NCBI GenBank assembly: GCA_964578975.1
Contig: CAZOFA010000014.1
Span: 1-37,614, forward strand
Direction of reading: 5' to 3'
From: CAYRUP01 sp964578975
Lineage (GTDB): Bacteria; Pseudomonadota; Gammaproteobacteria; DSM-16500
Length of the DNA stretch: 37,614 nt
The translations under genes were made by a program, and so were the position numbers. Of this stretch, positions 17,801 to 25,130 are shown one piece after another. The notes under the pieces were generated by a model. The model did no database searches, had not been told where the DNA came from, and was given only the letters and a program-made list of their open reading frames with translations. The first letter of the stretch is position 1, and the number at the start of each line of letters is the position of its first letter.

Positions 17801-18295
17801 CGAACCACCTTGGCCATGGCGGTCGACGATGCGATGAAACATCTCAGCACTCACACAACAAAAAATGATAAAGAGATGAAACCGCTTAAAGAGTTTCAGG
17901 ATAATTTAAAAAAGAATTCGCTTTCAGAAGAAGAGTTAAATAAAAATTTAACCTTATTACAAAAAAAATTGACCGCGACAAAAGGCACTCTACAATTAGA
18001 GCAATTAGAAAATGTTGAAAAAGCATTTCCAAAATCTAACGCGTTCTACTTTATGCGCGGATTTTTGAAAGATCATACTCAACTGACCAATGCGAATAGA
18101 TCGAGTCAAAGCAACCTCGCAGAACAAGCCCGCCCGCTTAGACGTGGCAAAATATTCCCAGAAGAACCTGCAAAAGATGGTTATTCCCGGGCCCGGGCTC
18201 GTAATGATCCCTCATTTTTTAAAGAGCCCGCGCCAAGCGTGAGCCCCGCAGAAAATGCTGACCCAAAACGTATGGCCCGTACTCGAAGTCGATAG
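14888..18295 (+). CDS. Calpain-like (C2 family) cysteine protease, large multidomain protein
   Basis: An 1135-residue protein. The N-terminal protease core has the calpain signature: QSGIGDCYFLSAI with nucleophile Cys34, GSHAYAVLGCEE with His334, and VRNPWG with Asn354, a complete Cys-His-Asn triad. Cys and His are about 300 residues apart, against about 157 in animal calpains, so the core holds a helical insertion. Downstream are two short repeats (about 417-440 and 509-532, GYVLADNGLYFVT and AFILTENGLYQIS) and two longer repeats of about 70 residues (601-671 and 720-791). A Pro-rich stretch PPPPPSSP and a basic Arg-rich tail end the protein. There is no signal peptide. Calpain-like proteases are uncommon in bacteria; a host-directed effector is an inference. 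I chose this start from the promoter and Shine-Dalgarno; an ATG at 14819 would add 23 residues. Confidence 0.85.
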   Translation: MPLENNVLHTENRDKLFPHAPTVDDIRQSGIGDCYFLSAITSILARPDGADIVEKMFQEYELDDQGNQIPLKNAQGNPIIRVHFYNESGEKFSVDVERTLRVNPLKHPFGPAWVSFLEKAYAQAFHKGDYAAIEGGLAGDALTQMLGEPHQYQLITNSDPKKLYELHAAFKSSDSAMQLSDAEKKIWQAMLDNPKYKLKEKWDKALKKQQWVANDVTKSLDLVPSPDEARHMMRAEDLKKMLFHEKMTDQERAVANRMLAWTNEKPKILPGKRGTGEYTQEQEQLYAQLQEKLADKFSITASTHKRVTSKFQLVRTEQILPSGEQTSKGLVGSHAYAVLGCEEIDGVKYVKVRNPWGHYGREYQKKDGVLQPTAKRFDSTSYIELSDFCKRFEDVSAVGFYLTIKNGPIAANITPDKVPGYVLADNGLYFVTKKEAMLEAKLVTNDLDKIASLKASLTSLAEGTRRLEISERLAITEKTGSTLPEEARFANGQEYLYTAPDLSKIKIDRAPAFILTENGLYQISMADVLAGKTLDALTESDRLVSDPDLVKHLWRGLKGNETPVVSSQPLTPNSAQLNLLKNEIKPNYSYDSNSTLADRAYMEKYQLNDNLIKKFTDAVKELINTGNVNPLTTLKNELTLAQIKGLTNLTIQYGNAPNAPSGKCLELVNKFGLPSYAARVNPVLKTFETSEITTPVVVDALQNKFKADPKQTGKSDFLDYVKQYDLNLALVMEYRKAAKAALKDGNMAPLNALKGQINFQQRLGLANLSVEFSNAQGPQTGKLFDLVKENFRPHSATYRDIMQTGFTGVNEKISSSNNPASELEALDGKKLAFITAIQRALGDYLSATPPPPQHHEIITLLTEASTYKEKGFLDLWVIVARDISKMIEDDHDPRRKHAATTALNNLEDLMLNKGSHYSYDRTTDLELKRRHFLLQQVEPGKKEKATLSSQIQMLPQIPPPPPSSPDEEKIYRTTLAMAVDDAMKHLSTHTTKNDKEMKPLKEFQDNLKKNSLSEEELNKNLTLLQKKLTATKGTLQLEQLENVEKAFPKSNAFYFMRGFLKDHTQLTNANRSSQSNLAEQARPLRRGKIFPEEPAKDGYSRARARNDPSFFKEPAPSVSPAENADPKRMARTRSR

Positions 18296-18308
18296 TGTAT
18301 GATACACT
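18294..18308. other. 15-bp perfect palindrome before murF
   Basis: AGTGTAT-G-ATACACT overlaps the stop codon of the protease gene and lies about 30 nt before the murF ATG. It could be an operator or a small hairpin. TATGAT within it may act as a -10 box, but no convincing -35 lies upstream. Confidence 0.4.
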
Positions 18309-18338
18309 TTTGCATTGACCTAAAAGACAGGGAAAAAC

Positions 18339-19706
18339 ATGATAAAAGCAACACTTGCGCATATAGCAAAACAATTAAATTTGCCATTACCCAGTCAAGA
18401 TATTGATTTCTATGGCATGAGCTCAGATACGCGAACATTACAAGCGAACAATTTATATGTGGCGATCCGTGGTGAAAATTTTGATGGCCACACGTTTGTC
18501 GCAGAAGCTGCAAAAAAGGGAGCCGCGGCTGTACTCGTGAGTTCACCCGTCAATCACCCAATCCCACAATTAGTGGTGCCAGACACCATTTTAGCACTCG
18601 GCAAAATCGCAGCGCTGTGGCGTGATCAATTTACTCTACCCTTGATTGGACTGACGGGAAGTAATGGAAAAACCACCTTAAAAAATATGATAAGCGCTAT
18701 TTTGCGCGCAGCCTGTCACAATCAAGCAGAGCAAGTACTCGCAACAGAGGGCAATCTCAATAATCATATTGGTGTACCGCTCAATCTCGTGCGCTTAAAT
18801 GCACAGCATCGTTATGCAGTGATTGAAATGGGCATGAATCATTTTGGCGAAATCGATTATTTAACAAAATTAGCGAAGCCCACTGTCGCCATCATCACGA
18901 ATGCCGCCGAATCTCATCTTGAAGGTGTGCATAACATTGAAGGTGTTGCTAAAGCGAAAGGGGAAATTTTTTCTGGCTTAGATTTACAAGGCACAGCCAT
19001 TTTAAATCGCGATGATGCGTATTATGAGTATTGGCTGCAGTTAATTGGTCAACGTAAACATTTATCGTTTGGTTTCGAAAATACCGCTGATGTCACCACG
19101 CGTTTTCAAGATAATCAACCCTTGTTAATTAAAACACCGCAAGGTGAAATTTCAATTTCATTGTCACTGCTCGGTAAACACAATGCACTCAATGCATTGG
19201 CTGCAACAGCCGCGGCGCTCGCAGTTGGAATTCCACTTGAATTTGTAAAAAAAGGCTTGGAAAACGTGCAAGCGGCACCGGGACGTATGCGTCAATATAC
19301 GCTCGCGAATCAAATTCGCATCATTGATGATACCTACAATGCCAATCCATTTTCTTTAAAAGCAGCTGTTCATACACTCGCAACCTATCATGGCACTAAA
19401 ATTCTTGTGTTAGGCGACATGAAAGAATTAGGCACCGATGCACAGGCATTACATTTTTCAGCGGGAGAATACATTCGCGCAGCGGGTGTTGATTACTTAT
19501 TTACATTGGGAAATTTGAGTGCTGCCACGACTGAAAATTTTGGAAAAAATGGATTTCATTTTACTGAGCGCGATGCGTTGGTTGCCGCGCTGTTACCCCA
19601 TTTAAAAAATAACACCACAATATTAGTGAAAGGTTCGCGTTCAATGCAGATGGAAAAAGTGCTTGCAAAACTCATTCCTGCAGAACAACTCGCGCCGAGT
19701 CATTGA
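18339..19706 (+). CDS. murF: UDP-N-acetylmuramoyl-tripeptide--D-alanyl-D-alanine ligase
   Basis: A 455-residue Mur ligase adding D-Ala-D-Ala to the peptidoglycan precursor in the cytoplasm, with ATP. The N-terminal domain recognises the UDP-muramoyl substrate (SSDTRTLQANNLYVAIRGENFDGH). The ATP P-loop GSNGKT is at 107-112, followed by MNHFGEIDYLTKLAKPTVAIITNAAESHLEG and the C-terminal DDTYNANPFS, typical of MurF. The length matches E. coli MurF (452). AGGGA before the ATG is its Shine-Dalgarno. It stands apart from the usual mra/mur cluster and is followed 12 nt later by icd. Confidence 0.96.
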   Translation: MIKATLAHIAKQLNLPLPSQDIDFYGMSSDTRTLQANNLYVAIRGENFDGHTFVAEAAKKGAAAVLVSSPVNHPIPQLVVPDTILALGKIAALWRDQFTLPLIGLTGSNGKTTLKNMISAILRAACHNQAEQVLATEGNLNNHIGVPLNLVRLNAQHRYAVIEMGMNHFGEIDYLTKLAKPTVAIITNAAESHLEGVHNIEGVAKAKGEIFSGLDLQGTAILNRDDAYYEYWLQLIGQRKHLSFGFENTADVTTRFQDNQPLLIKTPQGEISISLSLLGKHNALNALAATAAALAVGIPLEFVKKGLENVQAAPGRMRQYTLANQIRIIDDTYNANPFSLKAAVHTLATYHGTKILVLGDMKELGTDAQALHFSAGEYIRAAGVDYLFTLGNLSAATTENFGKNGFHFTERDALVAALLPHLKNNTTILVKGSRSMQMEKVLAKLIPAEQLAPSH

Positions 19707-19718
19707 GGAGATTGCAGT

Positions 19719-21179
19719 ATGGCAATTAAAACCCCGATTACAGTTGCCTATGGTGATGGCATTGGTCCCGAAATTATGGAAGCCACACTTAAAATTTTGA
19801 CTGCGGCCGATGCGCAAATTGATTATGAAGTGATTGAAGTGGGCGAAAAAATTTATCTGCAAGGTAACACATCGGGTATTCCCGACAGTGCCTGGCAAAA
19901 TTTAAAACGCACAAAAATATTATTAAAAGGTCCGATTACCACGCCGCAAGGTGGCGGTTATAAAAGTTTAAATGTGACATTACGTAAAACACTTTCTTTA
20001 TTTGCGAATGTGCGTCCTTGTACCTCCTACGCACCGTATGTCAAAACCAAACATCCCGACATGGATTTAGTGATTATTCGCGAAAACGAAGAAGGAACCT
20101 ACGCGGGTATTGAACATCGTCAAACAGATGAAGTGTATCAATGTCTGAAACTCGTCACACGTCCAGGTTGCGAACGCATCATTCATTATGCATTTGAATA
20201 CGCGCGAAAATTTAATCGTAAGAAAGTCACCTGTTTAAGCAAAGACAATATCATGAAAATGACGGATGGAATTTTTCATCAAGTGTTTAATGAAATTGCC
20301 CAAGAGTATCCTGAAATCAAAACAGAACATTTGATTATCGATATTGGGACTGCTTTAGTGGCAGATCAGCCGGAACGTTTTGATGTGATTGTGACATCGA
20401 ACTTGTACGGTGATATTTTATCGGATGTTGCGGCACAAATTGCGGGTTCCGTGGGGCTCGCAGGTTCTGCAAATGTGGGCAATCATGTTGCGATGTTTGA
20501 AGCGATCCATGGATCTGCACCGGATATTGCCGGGAAACAAATTGCCAATCCATCCGGATTATTAAATGCAGCGATTCAAATGCTGATTCATATCAATCAA
20601 CCCGCAACGGCAACATTAATTGAAAATGCGTGGTTAACGACGCTCGAAGATGGTATTCACACAGCTGATATTTATTCAGAAAAATACAGCAAACAAAAAG
20701 CCACCACCAATGAATTTGCTGAGGCCGTCATTGCGCGCATCGGACGAAAACCAAAACATTTTAAACCGGTCGACTATAAACAAAATGTTCAAGCACGCAT
20801 TGTCTGTTATGGTGCGAAAAAGAAAATACTCGCCAAAAAAGAATTGGTCGGTGTGGATATTTTTATTGATAATCATACCCTCACGCCCAATGAAATTGGT
20901 GAGAAATTAATTAAAATGAATAGTAAATTAAAACCAATTGTGATCACCAGTCGTGGTTTAAAAATTTGGCCGAATTGCATGATTGATGCACCCGATACCA
21001 ATCATTGCAGTTGTCGTTTTCAATCGTCCACCGACATGCGTCATTTGGAAGTGATTACGCAGGACGATATTATTCAATTGCTCCAACAGTTTACCCTTGC
21101 AGGTCTTGATGTGATTAAAACTGAAAATTTATATACGTTTGATGGAAAAATTGGTTTTTCATTAGCACAAGGTCAATGA
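19719..21179 (+). CDS. icd: Isocitrate dehydrogenase, long Rickettsia/Thermus-type
   Basis: A 486-residue isocitrate dehydrogenase of the TCA cycle. The substrate site is intact: Ser83, Asn85, Arg89 and Arg99 in SLNVTLRKTLSLFANVRP. The coenzyme loop reads HGSAPDIAG with Asp269-Ile270 where NADP enzymes such as E. coli's have Lys-Tyr, so NAD+ preference is likely (inference). It carries an extra C-terminal domain of about 140 residues (from about 345), as in the Rickettsia and Thermus enzymes; the E. coli type ends near 416 residues. GAGGAG overlapping the murF stop, 8 nt before the ATG, indicates cotranslation with murF. This type in a gammaproteobacterial context may reflect gene transfer. 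Confidence 0.92.
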   Translation: MAIKTPITVAYGDGIGPEIMEATLKILTAADAQIDYEVIEVGEKIYLQGNTSGIPDSAWQNLKRTKILLKGPITTPQGGGYKSLNVTLRKTLSLFANVRPCTSYAPYVKTKHPDMDLVIIRENEEGTYAGIEHRQTDEVYQCLKLVTRPGCERIIHYAFEYARKFNRKKVTCLSKDNIMKMTDGIFHQVFNEIAQEYPEIKTEHLIIDIGTALVADQPERFDVIVTSNLYGDILSDVAAQIAGSVGLAGSANVGNHVAMFEAIHGSAPDIAGKQIANPSGLLNAAIQMLIHINQPATATLIENAWLTTLEDGIHTADIYSEKYSKQKATTNEFAEAVIARIGRKPKHFKPVDYKQNVQARIVCYGAKKKILAKKELVGVDIFIDNHTLTPNEIGEKLIKMNSKLKPIVITSRGLKIWPNCMIDAPDTNHCSCRFQSSTDMRHLEVITQDDIIQLLQQFTLAGLDVIKTENLYTFDGKIGFSLAQGQ

Positions 21180-21208
21180 TACATTAAAATTATAAGAGAA
21201 TTTATTTT

Positions 21209-21820
21209 ATGTCTAGTGACGAAGAAACTTTTGACTTATTACCCAAGGATTTACTCGAAGAAGATCCCAACCCCAGGCAAAACTTTTTAAAAAAATTGCA
21301 ATATTATTTAGGTGAATTACGACCCAAAACGTCTGAAGCACAACGACCTTATTTAGCCGTATTAGAGCGCTATGCGATAAAAGCGCGGCGTGAACTAGAA
21401 ACATTTAATGATGATATAACAATTATCACATTAACAGGAAATGTTTATCATCATGTCGAATTATTTAAACTGATTTTCGAAAAATTATTTGATAGTGAGC
21501 GACAACGTGAAAACCTCTACAAAACTGCGCTGCAGGCTGCTGGTAACTTGAGAAATGTTAAATTAATGGATGAGGTTTTACAACGCGCAAAAAGAGATCC
21601 GCTTCATAAAAAACAAATTTTAGATATAGAAAAGTTATATCAAGCACAGCGCCGAAATATATATTTAACAGAACAAATGCAATCAGTCACATTTATGTCT
21701 CCCCCGCAACCGCGACCCACACAATCCCCTCAAGTTCTTTTTCCCCCATCAAGAAATTATAGAAAAAAAATTACACCGCCGCAGATTACGCCGCTGCATA
21801 ATATACACCAAAGGAAATAA
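21209..21820 (+). CDS. Small helical protein with Pro-rich basic tail, unknown
   Basis: I do not recognise this 203-residue protein. Residues 1-155 look wholly alpha-helical, with an acidic N-terminus (SSDEETFDLLPKDLLEED). The tail from about 165 is rich in Pro, Gln and Arg (PPQPRPTQSPQ...) and looks disordered. There is no signal peptide or membrane segment. It follows icd by 29 nt and may be cotranscribed with it; its codon use is AT-rich. The layout recalls the other effector-like genes in the window, but nothing proves that. Confidence 0.7.
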   Translation: MSSDEETFDLLPKDLLEEDPNPRQNFLKKLQYYLGELRPKTSEAQRPYLAVLERYAIKARRELETFNDDITIITLTGNVYHHVELFKLIFEKLFDSERQRENLYKTALQAAGNLRNVKLMDEVLQRAKRDPLHKKQILDIEKLYQAQRRNIYLTEQMQSVTFMSPPQPRPTQSPQVLFPPSRNYRKKITPPQITPLHNIHQRK

Positions 21821-21844
21821 GCGATTACCCTTTGATTCCAACCG

Positions 21845-21878
21845 TTGTCATTCTGAACCCCGGAGTTCAGAATGACAA
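21845..21878. repeat. Short palindrome with GTCATTC ends, between convergent genes
   Basis: 14-bp arms (TTGTCATTCTGAAC and its complement) around a 6-nt loop. The hairpin sits between the 203-residue gene and the end of tsaC and could end transcription from both sides, although no T-run follows. Confidence 0.8.
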
Positions 21879-21881
21879 ATA

Positions 21882-22835
21882 TCAAAATCCTGCGGCCTTT
21901 TGCAACCGATCTCGAATCGCATCCCATTCCGATAATTCCGGCACTGTCTGAATAATAATTTGCTTAAATTGCTTTTTATCCAATTCACGCAAAACAAAAT
22001 ACAAATCATGCGCATACTCGGTTGGCGAACGCGGCATGGTGGTCACATGAATTTCATTGGTGGTTTTTATCGATTGAAAAGCAAGTATCGCTACAGGTAA
22101 ATCATTTGCTTCAACGGTTTTTAAAAAATCCCCTAGTTGCTCGCTCGTCATTAAACGGGTTTTCGTCGTCGGTGCATAATGCGTTTCCAATGAACCCGAC
22201 ACGCGGGGCGAATTTTTTTCTTTTTCCCCACACGATTCATGCAACACATTTTCAATTTGTGTCTGACTAATCATCCCAGGTCGCAAAATCACCGGATGCT
22301 CATGCGTCATATCCACAATCGTTGATTCTAATCCCACCTCACACTGCCCACCCTCTAAAATCAAATCAACCCTATCGCCCAATTCTTCGCGCACCGCTTT
22401 TGCGGTGGTTGGACTAATCCGTCCAAATCGATTCGCGGAAGGTGCTGCTATGCCATTCCCAAATGCTTCTAACAATGCCAATGCGACGGGATGATTGGGA
22501 ATCCGCAAACCAATCGTGTCCTGCGAACCAGTAACTATATCATTGATTGTATTCGACTTTTTTAGAATCAGGGTCAAGGGGCCGGGCCAAAAGTGTTTAG
22601 CCAAAATGAGCGCTTTTTCAGGTATCTCGCGCGCCCATTCAGACAATTGCGCAACATTTGCTAAATGCACAATCAAGGGGTGATCGAAGGGTCGACCTTT
22701 GGCTAAAAAAATTTTTCGCAACGCATCCGGATTGCGCGCATCCGCACCCAATCCATAGACCGTTTCGGTCGGCAGCGCAACCAGGCCGCCGGCCCGCAAT
22801 ACGCTAACTGCCTTTAAAATATCACTTTTTTTCAT
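21882..22835 (-). CDS. tsaC: L-threonylcarbamoyladenylate synthase, Sua5 type
   Basis: A 317-residue two-domain enzyme. The N-terminal YrdC/TsaC domain has ALPTETVYGLGADA, KGRPFDHPLIVH and the APSANRFGRISPTTA loop. The C-terminal Sua5 domain (from about 215, SGSLETHYAPTTKTRL) marks the longer Sua5 form; E. coli TsaC is about 190 residues. It makes threonylcarbamoyl-AMP for the t6A modification at position 37 of tRNAs that read ANN codons. It is divergent from scpA with a gap of about 52 nt. Confidence 0.95.
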   Translation of the reverse strand: MKKSDILKAVSVLRAGGLVALPTETVYGLGADARNPDALRKIFLAKGRPFDHPLIVHLANVAQLSEWAREIPEKALILAKHFWPGPLTLILKKSNTINDIVTGSQDTIGLRIPNHPVALALLEAFGNGIAAPSANRFGRISPTTAKAVREELGDRVDLILEGGQCEVGLESTIVDMTHEHPVILRPGMISQTQIENVLHESCGEKEKNSPRVSGSLETHYAPTTKTRLMTSEQLGDFLKTVEANDLPVAILAFQSIKTTNEIHVTTMPRSPTEYAHDLYFVLRELDKKQFKQIIIQTVPELSEWDAIRDRLQKAAGF

Positions 22836-22887
22836 GAGTCTCGTTTTCTACTTTATCGAAGCGCTCATATTATGTAAGATATCTGCC

Positions 22888-23712
22888 ATGAGCAACTCTG
22901 AAATGACGATCACAACCCCTGATGACACCACGGCTCGCATCGCCTTGGTCCGTGGACAAGCACTGACAACGCTGCCCAAAGATCTTTATATTCCACCTGA
23001 AGCAATGGAAGTTTTTCTGGAGGCGTTTGAAGGTCCACTGGATTTATTGCTTTATCTCATCAAAAAGCAAAATCTCGATATTCTTGATATTCCAATCGCC
23101 GAAGTCACGCGCCAATACATGGAATATGTCGAACTCATGAAAGAAATCTCGCTTGAACTCGCCGCCGAATACCTCGTAATGGCCGCGATTTTAGCGGAAA
23201 TTAAATCGCGTATGTTATTACCGCGTCCAGAAAATTTAGAAGGTGTGGATGAAGATCCGCGTGCGGAATTAATTCGACGTTTATTAGAATATGAACGCAT
23301 TAAAAAAGCCGCTGAAAATATAGATCAATTGCCACGTCATGGGCGCGACACCTTTCAATCATCCATCAATTCCGATGAAATTATTTGTGAAAAACCACAA
23401 CCATCTGTCAGCATGCAAGAATTGTTATTAGCCTTTGCGGATGTGTTAAAACGCGTGGAATTAAACACTAGCCATCAAATTCAGCGCGAACCTTTGTCGG
23501 TTCGTGAACGCATGACGCGAATTTTAGCGGCCTTGCAAGAGAAAGAGTTTATTTCTTTTAGCAGCATGTTTACACCGAGCGAAGGACGTCTGGGTGTAGT
23601 CGTGACCTTTTTAGCCATGTTAGAATTGCTGAAAGATCATTTAGTGGCATTTGTACAAACCGCGGCGTTCGCGCCGATTCACTTAAAAATGGTAACCGAG
23701 CAACCAATATGA
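22888..23712 (+). CDS. scpA: Segregation and condensation protein A (kleisin)
   Basis: A 274-residue ScpA, with FEGPLDLLLYLIKKQNLDILDIPIAEVTRQYMEY as the N-terminal SMC-binding region and the C-terminal winged helix (FSSMFTPSEGRLGVVVTFLAMLELLKDHL). With ScpB and an SMC ATPase it condenses the chromosome. I chose ATG 22888 (MSNSEM...); an open frame reaching back to 22834 overlaps the tsaC start and has a hydrophobic sequence unlike the family. It overlaps scpB by ATGA. Confidence 0.95.
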   Translation: MSNSEMTITTPDDTTARIALVRGQALTTLPKDLYIPPEAMEVFLEAFEGPLDLLLYLIKKQNLDILDIPIAEVTRQYMEYVELMKEISLELAAEYLVMAAILAEIKSRMLLPRPENLEGVDEDPRAELIRRLLEYERIKKAAENIDQLPRHGRDTFQSSINSDEIICEKPQPSVSMQELLLAFADVLKRVELNTSHQIQREPLSVRERMTRILAALQEKEFISFSSMFTPSEGRLGVVVTFLAMLELLKDHLVAFVQTAAFAPIHLKMVTEQPI

Positions 23713-24311
23713 CTTCGATGACGCCAGAACAATTGCAACACATACTTGAAGCCGCACTCATGGTTGCTGGACGCCCGCTTTCCATCAATCAACTGCAAAA
23801 ATTATTTGCCGACGGTGAAGAACCTGCGAACGCTGAGATTAAACAGGCGTTAAAACAACTGCGTGAACGTTATGCTGAGCGTGGCATCGAGTTAACAGAA
23901 GTCGCGAGCGGTTATCAATTTCAAGCGAAAAAAGAGTTGAGTCTTTGGTTAAGTAAATTATGGGAAGAACGTCCACCGCGTTATGGACGCGCACTGCTCG
24001 AAACATTGGCGTTGATTGCGTATCGTCAACCGATTACGCGTGCAGAAATTGAAGAAATTCGTGGCGTGACCGTGAGCTCGCACATCACAAAAACCTTACT
24101 TGAACGTGAATGGATTAAAGTGATTGGTTATCGCGATGTCCCAGGAAAACCTGCATTATTTGGCACGACGAAAAATTTTCTCGATCATTTTAATTTGAAA
24201 ACCCTCGACGAATTACCAACGCTCGCGGAAATCCGTGATTTAGACAGCCAAGAAGCCAAATTACACGTACAATTAGAATTAGAAGAATCACATCCAACCA
24301 TAGAAGATTAA
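23709..24311 (+). CDS. scpB: Segregation and condensation protein B
   Basis: A 200-residue ScpB with two winged-helix domains: EAALMVAGRPLSINQLQKLF at the start and TLALIAYRQPITRAEIEEIRGV in the second half, followed by GRKDVPGKPALFG-like YRDVPGKPALFGTTKNFLDHF. It binds the ScpA kleisin as a dimer. It starts within the scpA stop (ATGA), so the two are translationally coupled, and rluB follows after 3 nt. Confidence 0.95.
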   Translation: MTSMTPEQLQHILEAALMVAGRPLSINQLQKLFADGEEPANAEIKQALKQLRERYAERGIELTEVASGYQFQAKKELSLWLSKLWEERPPRYGRALLETLALIAYRQPITRAEIEEIRGVTVSSHITKTLLEREWIKVIGYRDVPGKPALFGTTKNFLDHFNLKTLDELPTLAEIRDLDSQEAKLHVQLELEESHPTIED

Positions 24312-24314
24312 TTC

Positions 24315-25052
24315 ATGAGTGAAAAAATTCAAAAAGTCCTCGCCAACGCGGGGCTCGCTTCACGTCGTCAAATTGAAAATTGGTTACGGGAAAAAAGAAT
24401 TTCCGTCAATGGCGCCATCGCCAATTTAGGTGATCGCATCACCCTCGATGCAAAAGTGCGTGTCGATGGACGCGATATTCATCTCGCCAACACAACTGCA
24501 AAAAAATGCCGTGTTTTACTGTATCACAAGCCTACTGGCGAAATTTGCACGCGCTCTGATCCAAAAAATCGTCCCACGGTATTTGATCAATTACCCCTAT
24601 TGCGTCAGGGACGTTGGATTTCCATTGGTCGTTTAGATTTTAATACCTCGGGCATTTTATTGTTGACGAATGATGGCGAATTAGCGAATCAATTAATGCA
24701 CCCGTCTTCTGAAATTGAACGTGAATATGCAGTGCGAATTCAAGGTCAAGTGAGTCCGGCGACGATCAAGCTGTTAAAAAAAGGCGTGAAATTAGACGAT
24801 GGTCACGCGCATTTTACTGAGATTCGAGACGCTGGTGGTGAAGGCACTAATCATTGGTATCATGTCATCGTCAAAGAAGGTCGCAATCGATTAGTGCGTC
24901 GTCTTTTTGAATCGCAACATCTGAACGTGAGTCGTTTAATTCGCATTCGTTTTGGCGCAATCACCTTGCCGCGCGCATTACGGCGTGGAAAATGGGCTGA
25001 GCTGCCGTTTGATGACATTAATAAATTAACCCCACAACTTACTAAAAAATAA
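24315..25052 (+). CDS. rluB: 23S rRNA pseudouridine synthase, RluB family
   Basis: A 245-residue protein with an N-terminal S4 RNA-binding domain (IQKVLANAGLASRRQIENWLREKRISVNG) and a RsuA/RluB catalytic domain, whose Asp108 lies in GRLDFNTSG. Family members modify U2605 of 23S rRNA. Placement right after scpA-scpB is a common gammaproteobacterial order. Length and order support RluB over RluE/RluF, but this is not certain. Confidence 0.9.
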   Translation: MSEKIQKVLANAGLASRRQIENWLREKRISVNGAIANLGDRITLDAKVRVDGRDIHLANTTAKKCRVLLYHKPTGEICTRSDPKNRPTVFDQLPLLRQGRWISIGRLDFNTSGILLLTNDGELANQLMHPSSEIEREYAVRIQGQVSPATIKLLKKGVKLDDGHAHFTEIRDAGGEGTNHWYHVIVKEGRNRLVRRLFESQHLNVSRLIRIRFGAITLPRALRRGKWAELPFDDINKLTPQLTKK

Positions 25053-25096
25053 CGTCTTTCTCCTCACACTGCCCACTCTGTGTGTATATATTGAGC

Positions 25097-25108
25097 TATA
25101 ATATATAA
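25097..25108 (+). promoter_or_regulatory. -10-like element TATAATATATAA before the ankyrin gene
   Basis: The same 12-mer as at 14848-14859. A strong Shine-Dalgarno (GAGGAG) follows before ATG 25131. The upstream 45 nt holds a weak 5-bp CACAC/GTGTG stem (25065-25084) and no good -35 box. Confidence 0.45.
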
Positions 25109-25130
25109 AACACAGAGGAGCATTTATTTA

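Noticed and set aside
22834..22887. N-terminal extension of ScpA
   Set aside because: It would overlap the divergent tsaC start, lacks a Shine-Dalgarno and has a hydrophobic sequence not found in the family.
25065..25084. Intrinsic terminator after rluB
   Set aside because: The stem is only 5 bp with a 10-nt loop and is not followed by a T-run.
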